The notes under the pieces are model-generated. The model saw only the letters and a list, made by a program, of their open reading frames with translations, was not told the origin of the DNA and searched no databases. Shown in pieces: positions 16,466 through 24,489 of a stretch of DNA of 32,271 bases. Every line of letters starts with the position of its first letter. Position 1 is the first letter of the stretch. Origin of the DNA: a virus. A program made the position numbers and the translations under genes. The stretch lies in the IMG/VR virus record IMGVR_UViG_3300025138_000006, positions 1-32,271 of that record; one strand, given 5' to 3'.

Positions 16466-19400
16466 ATGAAGTTTGAAGAACAAAATCCATATGCAAGTAC
16501 AGTTGTTGGATTACCTACAGTAAGTTACTTTGAAAAAGCAAAGCCAGATGCAGGGTTTGTTGATAACTTTCTAGCACAGCTTGGTTACACTTACGCACCT
16601 ATCTATGATAGTTTTTCTGAGTCATCAACATTTGGTAACGTGCCAAGAACTAAAACAGAATTTACTTTAGAAGATATTGAGGGATATGAAGATCATATAG
16701 ATGAACTTGTTCGTGGTAAAAATGACGATCATGTAAACTTTATCAAACAAAGTATAGATGAAAACAGAGAACGTAGGCGGATTATGGGCAGGGCAAACTG
16801 GTATGATCCATCTAGTTTAGTTGCAGGTGTTTTAGATCCCTTAAATATATTATTTGCATTACCCGTTGCAGGACAACTTGGATTGTTTGCAAGAGGTGGG
16901 ATGACACTGGCACAAGGAGCAAAGGCAGGATTAAAAGGTGGTCTTGCTTATGGTGTGGTATCAGAGGGTATTCGAGCACCATTTGATCCACTAAACACTC
17001 CAACAGAAACAGCTATCAATACAATAACAGCCACGGGATTAGGAACTGTATTTGGTATTGCACCCGGGGTAGTAAGATCAGGGTTAGCAAGACTTAACAG
17101 ATCAAGCGATAATTTAAACAAGTTGGCTAATGGCGAGGAAATTGTAGACGTAAATAATTTACAAAAAGAAATTATTGATCCAGAAACGGGAGAAGTAACA
17201 TCTAATCCTTTAGCAACATCTTCTAAAATTAAAGATACTTTTTTCACAAAATATTTAATGAATGTTATACCAACGCCCGGTAAGCGTATTATGAAAAATG
17301 GTACCGAAAAGATGAGAGAAATTTATCAGCTAATTGAGGGTAATGGTGCAGTAGCAAGAGAAAAAGATGCTTTTGGTGTCACTGGTAATCAAAGTCTAAG
17401 ACAAAGAGAAGCTAGTTATAATGCAGAAGCTAATGCATTTGTTACAAGTTTTGAAAAACTTTATGTTCAAGATATAAAAAATAGTGCAGATGCATCTCCT
17501 ACAAAGGTATTTGATATTAATGTTACGTCTGCAAAAGCACGAGCAAAGAAAATGTTTGGTGGTCAAACACCACACTTTGACGAATGGTTTACTAATTTAC
17601 AAAGAAAGAGAATATTATTTAAAGACCCAAAACAATCATACAAACTTGGAAAAGAATTAACTAAAGTAGAGCAAGATGGCATAAAAAAACTAGATGACTA
17701 TTACGAAATATGGAAAGAAGATTCCAAACATGTTGGCTTATTACAAACAGAAGCACAACTTAGAGCAAAGAAAACATCTTTGCTTAAACGTATAGAAGAT
17801 TTAGACCAAAGATTTGAAGCACTTAAGGTAAAAGAAAAACAAATAGGATTAAGTAAAAAAGAACTAAATGAGTTTAATAGTTTTCAAAAAGTAAGAACAA
17901 AAGTAGGTAATAGATTACAAGAAGCATCTGATATGTTGGATCAAAACCTAGCTAGAGATTGGGTTAGTCCTATTTACTATAACAAAGCAAGATTACTTAC
18001 AGATGATGCATACAGACAAGGCTTAGAAAAAATATTTGCAAGACATTTAAGAGCAAACCCTGCAAGAGTTTACGATCAAATATCAGGTCAATATGTAAAT
18101 CGTTTAGTTGATAACCCTACTATGTTTGCAAAAAAAGTTGTTGCTAATATTTTAGAAGAAAATGCAGATGCAATAGACTTTGCTAGTCCATCAAGAGCAG
18201 GTTCAGCAAAACATTTAAAGCATAGAGTTTTGAACATACCAGAGCATGAGATTGTAGATTACATGATACTGGGTCCTGAAGTTGTTTATACATATTCAAA
18301 GAAGATGGGCAAGCGTGTTGAATGGGCAAGAAATTTTGGCGATAAAGATATAGATGATTTACTAGATGATATAGAACTTGATGGACAAAATGCAGGGTTT
18401 ACAGAAAAAAGAATTGCAGAATTAAAAAGAGATTTTTCAGAAGAAATAAGACGTATTACGGGCAACATAATAGAAGACCCTGATAGGTTATCGGTGCAAA
18501 TAGCACAGCGTTTAAAAGATATAGCAGGTATGACATATCTTCATGGTGCAGGATTATCTGCAGTTAACGATATGGGAGTCATGGTTTTAGAAAGAGGTCT
18601 TAAAAGAAACATTGCACCATTCTTTAATGAAGCCGATAGAGCCATAATGTTTAAGGGTATGAAAGATGGACCTAAACTTATAGATCAAATAGATTTATCA
18701 AAGTCTTTCATACAACAAAGATTAGTAGAAGATAGTGTTAAAAGAATACAACCTAATGCCGTTGAAAGAGTATTTAATCCTATTACTCAGGCATATTACA
18801 ACATACCTTTAATTGGCAATAACTTAGGCTTTGTTACTAAATACGCTAAAATTCTTAATGGAGTCCACGCTCAATCAGATTTAATAGAAGTTTCATTAAA
18901 GGTTAAAAATAATACAGCAACTAATTTTGAAATTGAATGGTTAGGCAGACACTTTATAGATATAGACACAGCTAAAAAGTTTGCTGACATGCCACATGAA
19001 AAGGGTGATAAAAGTTTTTATGCTAATACTGATGCTTGGGCAAGAGATACGCCACAAGATAGAGAACTAATTAGAAAGTTTCAAACAGCATTAAACACAA
19101 ACACAGCTAATGTTATTATGCATGCCACATCATTTGATAAGCCTATGCTTGTAAATGGTGTGTTTTATACAAAGCATCATCCTTTTATGAATAAGCTAGG
19201 TTTTAAAGTAGATGAAAGAGCAAGTACAAAAAACATTAAGATGACAAGAATTGAGTGGCAACCATTAGGCTTTCCATTTCAGTTTATGAACTTTGGTTTA
19301 GCATCTTCTAATAGAATATTTGGTGCAATGTTTGATCCTGCAAGAAAGAACAGAGTAATGGGGGCGTTAGCTTTAATGTTCTTAGGATATACAACACTTA

Positions 19401-19771
19401 ATATTAGAAATAGAAACAAACCTTGGTTTTTTGAAAAAGAACCTACAGATATATTCGCACGAACTGTAGATTTCTCAGGAATATTAGGCGTTTATTCAGA
19501 CATATTTTACATGGGTCTGCATGCAGGGGTTGGATCAGGCATGATAGAACAAAGTGATATGCTTATGGGCAAATATAAACCTGATGGTCTTGATGCATCT
19601 CTTGAATTTGCAGGTGCAGTACCCGGGCAATTATCAGAATTTATTAGAGCAGGTAATGATTATCTTAATGACAGACCATCAGAGGGTGCAAAAAGACTTT
19701 CAAGAAATTTACCTTGGATATCTTTATATGGATTGAATGATGATTTCAGAGATATAGCAGGTGGGCGATAA
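16466..19771 (+). CDS. Internal virion protein D (T7 gp16-like, no lytic transglycosylase seen)
   Basis: 1101 residues, the largest protein. After a charged N-terminal 110 residues comes a long Gly/Ala-rich, membrane-active-looking region (about 114-205: DPSSLVAGVLDPLNILFALPV, GLGTVFGIAPGVV). A very long helical body follows. T7 gp16 has an N-terminal lytic transglycosylase; I see no such domain here, so the peptidoglycan-opening function may be missing or provided elsewhere. It is the last gene before the tail fibre unit, and copy 5 of the RTTTGTGCGTTG element begins two bases after its stop. Confidence 0.78.
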   Translation: MKFEEQNPYASTVVGLPTVSYFEKAKPDAGFVDNFLAQLGYTYAPIYDSFSESSTFGNVPRTKTEFTLEDIEGYEDHIDELVRGKNDDHVNFIKQSIDENRERRRIMGRANWYDPSSLVAGVLDPLNILFALPVAGQLGLFARGGMTLAQGAKAGLKGGLAYGVVSEGIRAPFDPLNTPTETAINTITATGLGTVFGIAPGVVRSGLARLNRSSDNLNKLANGEEIVDVNNLQKEIIDPETGEVTSNPLATSSKIKDTFFTKYLMNVIPTPGKRIMKNGTEKMREIYQLIEGNGAVAREKDAFGVTGNQSLRQREASYNAEANAFVTSFEKLYVQDIKNSADASPTKVFDINVTSAKARAKKMFGGQTPHFDEWFTNLQRKRILFKDPKQSYKLGKELTKVEQDGIKKLDDYYEIWKEDSKHVGLLQTEAQLRAKKTSLLKRIEDLDQRFEALKVKEKQIGLSKKELNEFNSFQKVRTKVGNRLQEASDMLDQNLARDWVSPIYYNKARLLTDDAYRQGLEKIFARHLRANPARVYDQISGQYVNRLVDNPTMFAKKVVANILEENADAIDFASPSRAGSAKHLKHRVLNIPEHEIVDYMILGPEVVYTYSKKMGKRVEWARNFGDKDIDDLLDDIELDGQNAGFTEKRIAELKRDFSEEIRRITGNIIEDPDRLSVQIAQRLKDIAGMTYLHGAGLSAVNDMGVMVLERGLKRNIAPFFNEADRAIMFKGMKDGPKLIDQIDLSKSFIQQRLVEDSVKRIQPNAVERVFNPITQAYYNIPLIGNNLGFVTKYAKILNGVHAQSDLIEVSLKVKNNTATNFEIEWLGRHFIDIDTAKKFADMPHEKGDKSFYANTDAWARDTPQDRELIRKFQTALNTNTANVIMHATSFDKPMLVNGVFYTKHHPFMNKLGFKVDERASTKNIKMTRIEWQPLGFPFQFMNFGLASSNRIFGAMFDPARKNRVMGALALMFLGYTTLNIRNRNKPWFFEKEPTDIFARTVDFSGILGVYSDIFYMGLHAGVGSGMIEQSDMLMGKYKPDGLDASLEFAGAVPGQLSEFIRAGNDYLNDRPSEGAKRLSRNLPWISLYGLNDDFRDIAGGR

Positions 19772-19773
19772 TC

Positions 19774-19785
19774 GTTTGTGCGTTG
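19774..19785 (+). promoter_or_regulatory. RTTTGTGCGTTG element, copy 5 (before tail fibre block)
   Basis: Exact GTTTGTGCGTTG immediately after the gp16-like stop, followed by CCAGTATTTATAAC, and 32 bases before the fibre gene start. The placement directly after a stop codon copies that of copy 3. Probable promoter or activator site for the fibre-lysis block 19818-24938. Confidence 0.65.
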
Positions 19786-19817
19786 CCAGTATTTATAACA
19801 AGAAATAAGGTGCCAAT

Positions 19818-20639
19818 ATGACTATTACATTAAGCGATCATTCACCAAGAGAGTCTTACACTGTTAATGCAGGTGCTACACAGACGGCATTTACTGTACC
19901 ATTTGAATTTTTTGATGACGCTGATTTAAACTTTTATGTGGATGGTACTAAGAAAACATTATCTACGCATTACACTGTATCAGGTGGCAATGGCTCTAAT
20001 GGTACAATAAACACAACATCAGGTAATACTGTAACTGGTGCAAGTGGTGGATCAACTGTAGTAATTACAAGATCAATAGCTTTAAATAGAATTACAGACT
20101 TTCCATCATCAGGTTCATTTGAAGTAGCTAAATTAAATACAGAATTAGATAGATTTATTGCTATAGCAGACGATATTACAGACTTAACAACAAGGTCAAT
20201 TGGATTAGCAGATGATGATACGACTGCAACATTAACATTACCTATAAAGGCTAATAGAGTAGGTAAGGTATTAGGATTTAATTCTTCATCAGGTAACGCT
20301 GAAGCTGTAAATCATATTACTACTGCAGGTGTTACTGTTTCAACTGTTAGTGTTGGTGGTAGTGCAACGGCTTCTGTATCACAATCAGGAAACACAGCTA
20401 CTTTTGCACTTGGGATTCCAACTGGTGCTACTGGTGCTACTGGTTCAGCCGGTGCAGATGGTGATATGACAAATTTTATAGTGGCAGGTTCATCAGGAGA
20501 CAATCAAACAATTACAAATGGTAACACATTACGTATTTTAGCAGGTGCAAACATTACAACAACTGGTAGTGCAACAGATACAATAACGATTGCTTGTACT
20601 TTAGACGATCCCACAGCTATTGCAATCGCACTTGGATAA
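19818..20639 (+). CDS. Tail fibre protein, T7 gp17 N-domain-like with collagen-like segment
   Basis: 273 residues. The first 130 (SDHSPRESYTVNAGATQTAFTVPFEFFDDADLNFYVDG and so on, through RDRFIAIADD-type residues) match the tail-attachment domain of T7 gp17-type fibres. A Ser/Thr-rich shaft follows. Residues about 199-216 (GIPTGATGATGSAGADGD) form a short collagen-like repeat. The C-terminus is short and has no receptor domain, so the tip is probably formed by separate proteins coded just downstream. AAGGTG precedes the ATG. Confidence 0.82.
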   Translation: MTITLSDHSPRESYTVNAGATQTAFTVPFEFFDDADLNFYVDGTKKTLSTHYTVSGGNGSNGTINTTSGNTVTGASGGSTVVITRSIALNRITDFPSSGSFEVAKLNTELDRFIAIADDITDLTTRSIGLADDDTTATLTLPIKANRVGKVLGFNSSSGNAEAVNHITTAGVTVSTVSVGGSATASVSQSGNTATFALGIPTGATGATGSAGADGDMTNFIVAGSSGDNQTITNGNTLRILAGANITTTGSATDTITIACTLDDPTAIAIALG

Positions 20640-20649
20640 GGAGATATAA

Positions 20650-21021
20650 ATGGCAAACACATTCAAAGTAGTAACATTTTCAGCGGAACCTGCTAGTGCA
20701 GGATCGCCATACACTATGTATGAAACACCCTCAAGCAGAACAACTGTTGTCATTGGTTTAATATTAACAAACATACATACATCACAAGTTACAGTAGAAG
20801 TAGAGCTTTCATCTAATACTGGCACTAGAGGTGGTCCAACATCAAGTTTAGTATCAAATTCAAATTCGTTCCTTGCTAAAAATGTACCTTTAGCTGTTGG
20901 TCAATCTATAGAAATATTAACTGGTGGCAAAGTTATATTAGAAGCTACAGATGCAATTTTAATTGATTGTTCAGTAACAGATAAAGTTTCAGGCACACTA
21001 AGTATTATGGAGATTTCATGA
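20650..21021 (+). CDS. Tail-associated structural protein (123 aa), marine-phage type
   Basis: A 123-residue, Thr/Ser/Val-rich beta protein. The start (VVTFSAEPASAGSPYTMYETPSSRTTVVIGLILTN) resembles a family repeated in marine phage tail-fibre clusters. No enzymatic motif. It has a strong ribosome site (AAGGAGA), and its 3' end overlaps the next start by four bases. Likely a fibre or baseplate-tip component; this is inferred from neighbours. Confidence 0.65.
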   Translation: MANTFKVVTFSAEPASAGSPYTMYETPSSRTTVVIGLILTNIHTSQVTVEVELSSNTGTRGGPTSSLVSNSNSFLAKNVPLAVGQSIEILTGGKVILEATDAILIDCSVTDKVSGTLSIMEIS

Positions 21022-21503
21022 TAACAACACCTGATTTTCAAGGCACACATCTTTGGGATAGACTGTGTTGGGCAAAAGAAAACTTAGAGCCTTATAGATC
21101 AGAATATTGTGTGGTGTGGGAAGATCAGAATGAACCAGATGCTCCTGCAAAAGTAACACACCCTGATTGTAATTGGTTAGCTTGTGCTTTGCAAGGTGGA
21201 ATATTACCAGATGTGAGAGTCTATTGGGAGTTAGCTAAAGACGAAGCTAAAGCTGATTTTAAAAAACATACAAGAGGTTATCTATTACATAATACAAAAC
21301 CTATTGATGCCATGACCGAAGAACAAGCGATTGAATATGCCATTATGAAAGACATACCTCGTCATGTTTGGCAAGATTGGGATAAAGCAAACAAACCAAG
21401 ACTAGTTATATGCAAAAAATCACAACTGCCAAGTACAAGAACATGGCGAAACTCATGGAAGATATCAGAAGAATTAACAATACAACAACAAGAGGTGGCA
21501 TAA
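21018..21503 (+). CDS. Hypothetical tail-cluster protein (161 aa)
   Basis: 161 residues, Trp-rich, soluble, not recognised with certainty. It ends with the segment STRTWRNSWKIS (about 140-151), which matches in pattern the SDRHFRNAWSLSG segment near the start of the next gene. That R-x-[WF]-R-N-x-W motif is common in phage tail-fibre and fibre-chaperone proteins. Position and motif suggest a fibre assembly or fibre component role. Confidence 0.6.
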   Translation: MITTPDFQGTHLWDRLCWAKENLEPYRSEYCVVWEDQNEPDAPAKVTHPDCNWLACALQGGILPDVRVYWELAKDEAKADFKKHTRGYLLHNTKPIDAMTEEQAIEYAIMKDIPRHVWQDWDKANKPRLVICKKSQLPSTRTWRNSWKISEELTIQQQEVA

Positions 21504-21504
21504 T

Positions 21505-21873
21505 ATGGCAACTAACATAGCAGATAAAGATGGAAATATGATTGATGCTGAATCAGCAACGATCCCCTCAGACAGACATTTTAGAAATGCTTGGTCATTA
21601 TCTGGCACAGTTATAACTGAAGATTTAACTGCATCTAAAGTAATCTTTAAAGATAAAATTAGAGCAGTTAGAAAAGATTTACTTGAAGCACAAGATGTAG
21701 CTTATATGAAAGCATTAGAAGCTGATGATAGTGATGCACAAACCACAGCTAAAAATGCTAAGAAAGCATTAAGAGATGCACCTTCAGCAAGTGCAATAAC
21801 TAATGCAGATACTATTGCTAAATTAAAATCAGCTTGGGATACAAGTGTTTTAGGAACAAGTCCTTACGCATAG
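21505..21873 (+). CDS. Tail fibre-associated protein (122 aa)
   Basis: A 122-residue protein beginning with a short beta segment and the IPSDRHFRNAWSLSG motif (about 20-34). A helical domain follows (IFKDKIRAVRKDLLEAQDVAYMKALEADD), then an ALRDAP turn and a final helix. The plan is typical of phage tail proteins that end in such a helical hairpin in marine and other phages. GAGGTGG lies before the start. Function in fibre assembly or as a fibre domain is inferred. Confidence 0.65.
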   Translation: MATNIADKDGNMIDAESATIPSDRHFRNAWSLSGTVITEDLTASKVIFKDKIRAVRKDLLEAQDVAYMKALEADDSDAQTTAKNAKKALRDAPSASAITNADTIAKLKSAWDTSVLGTSPYA

Positions 21874-21882
21874 GAGTTTAAT

Positions 21883-22065
21883 ATGTTTAATAATATTGGT
21901 AAGAAAGCTGACACTACAAGTTACGAAGCTATCATACAACAACATGAAAATACTGTTACTGGATCATTAACTGTTGATGCAACTAACAATGCTTTGTCTT
22001 GTGGTCCAGTAACTATTGCATCTGGCACAACTATAACTCTTAGTGGGAATTGGACAATAGTATGA
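21883..22065 (+). CDS. Small tail-cluster protein (60 aa)
   Basis: 60 residues ending in a beta-rich Thr/Ser tract (TGSLTVDATNNALSCGPVTIASGTTITLSGNWTIV), the kind of sequence seen at the C-termini of fibre-like proteins in marine phages. The ribosome site is TAGGAG. The stop overlaps the next ATG (ATGA). It probably contributes to the fibre tip; no specific function can be given. Confidence 0.6.
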   Translation: MFNNIGKKADTTSYEAIIQQHENTVTGSLTVDATNNALSCGPVTIASGTTITLSGNWTIV

Positions 22066-22466
22066 GTAGTGAATTAGTCGTAGATAAATTAACTGGTAGA
22101 GGTACATCTGGAGTAATAACTGTTACACTTGAAAATAGTGAATCACAAATATTACAACAAGGGTTAGCTAAAGTGACAGCAAATATAAAAGGAGATGGTA
22201 CATCAAATGCAGATGCTGCATTAAATGTTAGTGGTGTAGTAGATGGAAGTGCAGGAATAAATACATTAACTATAAGTAATCCTTTTTCAGCAATAAAATC
22301 AGCAGTTCCACATATGACAAATCACGATTCTGGTTATAATAGGGGAACAGCAGTAGATGATGCATCTACTTCAGTATTTATACTTAGAATATTTCAGTCT
22401 AATAGTGGCTCGTTATTAGATGCTGATACAGACCACTCGGTTACAATTCATGGAGATTTAGCATGA
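22062..22466 (+). CDS. Tandem tail protein paralogue 1 (134 aa)
   Basis: First of three adjacent paralogues. ATG 22062 is preferred, overlapping the preceding stop (ATGA) and giving MSSELVVDKL; an in-frame start 12 bases upstream lies inside the neighbour. Shared features with the next two are an S-x-L-x-V-[DN]-x-L start, an LQQGLAK core (about 31-37), a beta-rich body and a terminal HGDLA. The GGAG that codes for part of the C-terminal GD also serves as ribosome site for the next gene. Beta-rich small proteins like this follow fibre genes in pelagic phages and are probably receptor-facing. Confidence 0.7.
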   Translation: MSSELVVDKLTGRGTSGVITVTLENSESQILQQGLAKVTANIKGDGTSNADAALNVSGVVDGSAGINTLTISNPFSAIKSAVPHMTNHDSGYNRGTAVDDASTSVFILRIFQSNSGSLLDADTDHSVTIHGDLA

Positions 22467-22876
22467 GTAGTACACTTAAAGTTAATACACTTACTGGTGT
22501 ATCTACAGCAGGATCAATCCTTGTTACTGGCGAGGGAAATTCAACAACAACTAGCCTACAACAAGGCTTAATTAAAGCGTGGAACAGATTAGACGGAGAT
22601 GCTAGTACATTGACTAGTAATGATTCATTTGGTTTTAATGTTAGTGCACTTGTAGATGGTGGAGAGGGTCGTTATGCTTCAACATTTACAAGTGTAATGG
22701 CTAATGCACATTATGCAATAAGTGTTACTGGTGACCTCGGATCAAGTGGTAGATGGTTTGGTATTATTAAAGGTACTTCAAATACAACAAAAATTAATAC
22801 TGTTATTTATGATCATAATGCTGGTTTTGCTGATAGTGATCCAACAATGATGTTAGTAGCAGGAGATTTAGCATGA
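22463..22876 (+). CDS. Tandem tail protein paralogue 2 (137 aa)
   Basis: Second paralogue: start SSTLKVNTLTG, core SLQQGLIKAWNRL (about 31-43), central NVSALVDGGEGRYASTF, and end VAGDLA. The middle differs strongly from paralogues 1 and 3 while ends and core are kept, as expected for a receptor-binding or exposed surface under diversifying selection. Overlaps both neighbours by four bases. Confidence 0.7.
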   Translation: MSSTLKVNTLTGVSTAGSILVTGEGNSTTTSLQQGLIKAWNRLDGDASTLTSNDSFGFNVSALVDGGEGRYASTFTSVMANAHYAISVTGDLGSSGRWFGIIKGTSNTTKINTVIYDHNAGFADSDPTMMLVAGDLA

Positions 22877-23280
22877 GTACATTAAACGTAGATGCACTAG
22901 TTGGTAATAGTTCTGCTAATGCTATAACTGTTAGAGGTGAGGGAACAGCTACTACTAGTTTACAGCAAGGGTTGGCTAAACAATGGGTTAAGTTTCAAGC
23001 TGATGAAACAATGTTAGATAATTTTAATACAAGTAGTGTTGCTGATATTAATGTTGGAAAATTTCAAATGACAAGAACAGCTAATTTAGCTTCAGCAAAT
23101 TATACTACAGTTCTTGGTGTTGATGTTACAGATGGTTCTGATTCTGGATTAGCTACAGCTTATGCTGATAATGGAAATTTAACAACATCAATTACGAGGG
23201 TTCTTTATTTATCTGCAACTGGCTTTGGTGCTTATGATGCTGATGGAATGTATACTCTTATACATGGAGATTTAGCATAA
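22873..23280 (+). CDS. Tandem tail protein paralogue 3 (135 aa)
   Basis: Third paralogue: start STLNVDALVGNS, core SLQQGLAKQWVKFQ (about 29-42), a divergent body, and end HGDLA. Its LQQGLAKxW block is closest to paralogue 2. The final codons again hold GGAG, used here for the following 55-residue membrane protein gene. Probable fibre-tip or adsorption protein by context. Confidence 0.7.
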   Translation: MSTLNVDALVGNSSANAITVRGEGTATTSLQQGLAKQWVKFQADETMLDNFNTSSVADINVGKFQMTRTANLASANYTTVLGVDVTDGSDSGLATAYADNGNLTTSITRVLYLSATGFGAYDADGMYTLIHGDLA

Positions 23281-23447
23281 TGGCTAAACCTACCATTCAA
23301 GAGATTCATGTAACACTAGAAAAACATATAGCTGTTAGTGACAATAAGTTTGCAGAACTTTTAAATAGAGTTAAACGTCAAGAGTCAATCATGTTAGGTA
23401 CTGCAGGAACAATGATTGTAATGCTAATAGGTTTACTACTGAGGTAG
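23280..23447 (+). CDS. XhlA-like small membrane protein, holin-associated candidate (55 aa)
   Basis: 55 residues starting at ATG 23280 (TAATG junction): a helical, probably coiled-coil N-terminal part (EIHVTLEKHIAV, ELLNRVKRQE) and one C-terminal transmembrane helix (about 37-54: IMLGTAGTMIVMLIGLLLR). This layout is like haemolysin XhlA-type proteins, which sit beside holins and endolysins. It is four bases upstream of the next lysis-region gene. A function as an accessory holin is inferred. Confidence 0.65.
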   Translation: MAKPTIQEIHVTLEKHIAVSDNKFAELLNRVKRQESIMLGTAGTMIVMLIGLLLR

Positions 23448-23450
23448 CCC

Positions 23451-23921
23451 ATGCTTGAAATGCTCATGGTTGCAAATAGTGCCTTTGCAATAATCAAACA
23501 AACCCTTGAAAATGGCAAAGATTTAAGTAGTGCAGGATCAGCAATCGCTAATTTTGTAGGTGCTGAAGAAAAACTACAACAAGATTTACATAAAAAAAAG
23601 AATAGTATTTGGACTAACTTCTTAGGTAAGACAGACAATGACCTAGAAGAATTTATGGCTCTTGAATCTATTAGAGTTAAGCAAGAAAAACTACGAGAGT
23701 ATATGCAACTTTACGGCAGAGCCAATCTCTATAAAGACTACATACAATTCTGTGCTGATGCCCGGGTTGCTAGGAAAGAACAACGGATAAAAGCACAGAA
23801 ACGTAGAGAGTATATTCGTGATATGGCTCTTAAAATTATATTAGGCATTTTAATTACAGCAATGTTGGCAGGTGTTGTAACCGTCTTGTTTGTTGTAGCT
23901 AAAAAGAAAGGGATAATATGA
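23451..23921 (+). CDS. Membrane-anchored lysis-region protein (156 aa), conserved in marine phages
   Basis: 156 residues: a hydrophobic N-terminus (LEMLMVANSAFAII), a long charged, probably coiled-coil middle (about 40-122, ending in a basic KAQKRREY stretch) and one transmembrane helix (126-150) with a Lys-rich cytoplasmic end. I recall similar proteins in marine phage lysis regions, without proven function. The layout could suit a spanin-like or regulatory partner, but there is no lipoprotein signal. It overlaps the next gene by four bases. Confidence 0.6.
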   Translation: MLEMLMVANSAFAIIKQTLENGKDLSSAGSAIANFVGAEEKLQQDLHKKKNSIWTNFLGKTDNDLEEFMALESIRVKQEKLREYMQLYGRANLYKDYIQFCADARVARKEQRIKAQKRREYIRDMALKIILGILITAMLAGVVTVLFVVAKKKGII

Positions 23922-24115
23922 CTGCGTTTATGTTGGCATGTTATCTTAATGGTGCAGTGCAAGGATCAATCTATTTCAAGTCAGTCGTAGACTGTATGTT
24001 TTATCAAGACCATTTAAGTGGTCAACAATTAGACACAGACAATGGCATGAAAGATTATAATTGCATGTGTAAATTGGTCCCCCAAATAGATGATAAGAAA
24101 GTGAGGGTATATTAA
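23918..24115 (+). CDS. Small cysteine-containing hypothetical protein (65 aa)
   Basis: 65 residues with a short hydrophobic N-terminus (TAFMLACYLNG) and four cysteines (at about 8, 26, 49 and 51), suggesting an exported or membrane-attached disulphide-bonded peptide. It recurs, as I recall, in marine phage genomes beside lysis genes, with no known role. Overlaps both neighbours (ATGA and TAATG-type). A spanin role is possible but there is no clear lipobox. Confidence 0.55.
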   Translation: MTAFMLACYLNGAVQGSIYFKSVVDCMFYQDHLSGQQLDTDNGMKDYNCMCKLVPQIDDKKVRVY

Positions 24116-24489
24116 TGTTAACGGCTTTGATACCTGCAGTATCAGGAATACTAGATAAGTTTATCCCGGATGCAGACACCAAACAAAAACTTAGCCATGA
24201 GATTTCTACTATGGCAGAGAAGCACGCACAAGAAATTGCATTGGCTCAGATCAAAGTTAATGAAGCTGAAGCTAAAGGTAACTGGTTTCAATCGTCGTGG
24301 AGACCCGCTACCGCTTGGGTATGTGTACTTGGATTTCTTGTAAACTTTTTAGTCTCACCTTTATGTGCAGGGTTTGGGATTATAATTCCACAAGCTGATA
24401 CGGCTACCATGCTACCGGTTTTAATGGGCATGCTAGGACTCGCAGGAATGAGAACCGCAGAGCGTTTAAAAGGTAAGGATAAAAAGTAA
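24115..24489 (+). CDS. Three-TM-type holin (GTA holin-like)
   Basis: 124 residues with an amphipathic N-terminus, a helical charged stretch, the SSWRPATAWVCVLGFLVNFLVSPL motif (60-83) and a second hydrophobic segment (about 96-113) before a basic tail. The WRP motif followed by membrane helices is the hallmark of the 3TM holin family first described for gene-transfer agents. It is directly upstream of the endolysin, overlapping it by one base, so it most likely makes the membrane lesion that releases the M15 peptidase. Confidence 0.8.
   Translation: MLTALIPAVSGILDKFIPDADTKQKLSHEISTMAEKHAQEIALAQIKVNEAEAKGNWFQSSWRPATAWVCVLGFLVNFLVSPLCAGFGIIIPQADTATMLPVLMGMLGLAGMRTAERLKGKDKK

Noticed and set aside
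16948-17247. 99-codon minus-strand reading frame
   Set aside because: Lies fully antisense inside the gp16-like gene, with no ribosome site or recognisable protein pattern.
20414-20466. CRISPR-like or tandem DNA repeat
   Set aside because: The repeated triplets encode a short collagen-like GATGATG segment of the fibre; no spacer-repeat structure is present anywhere in the window.
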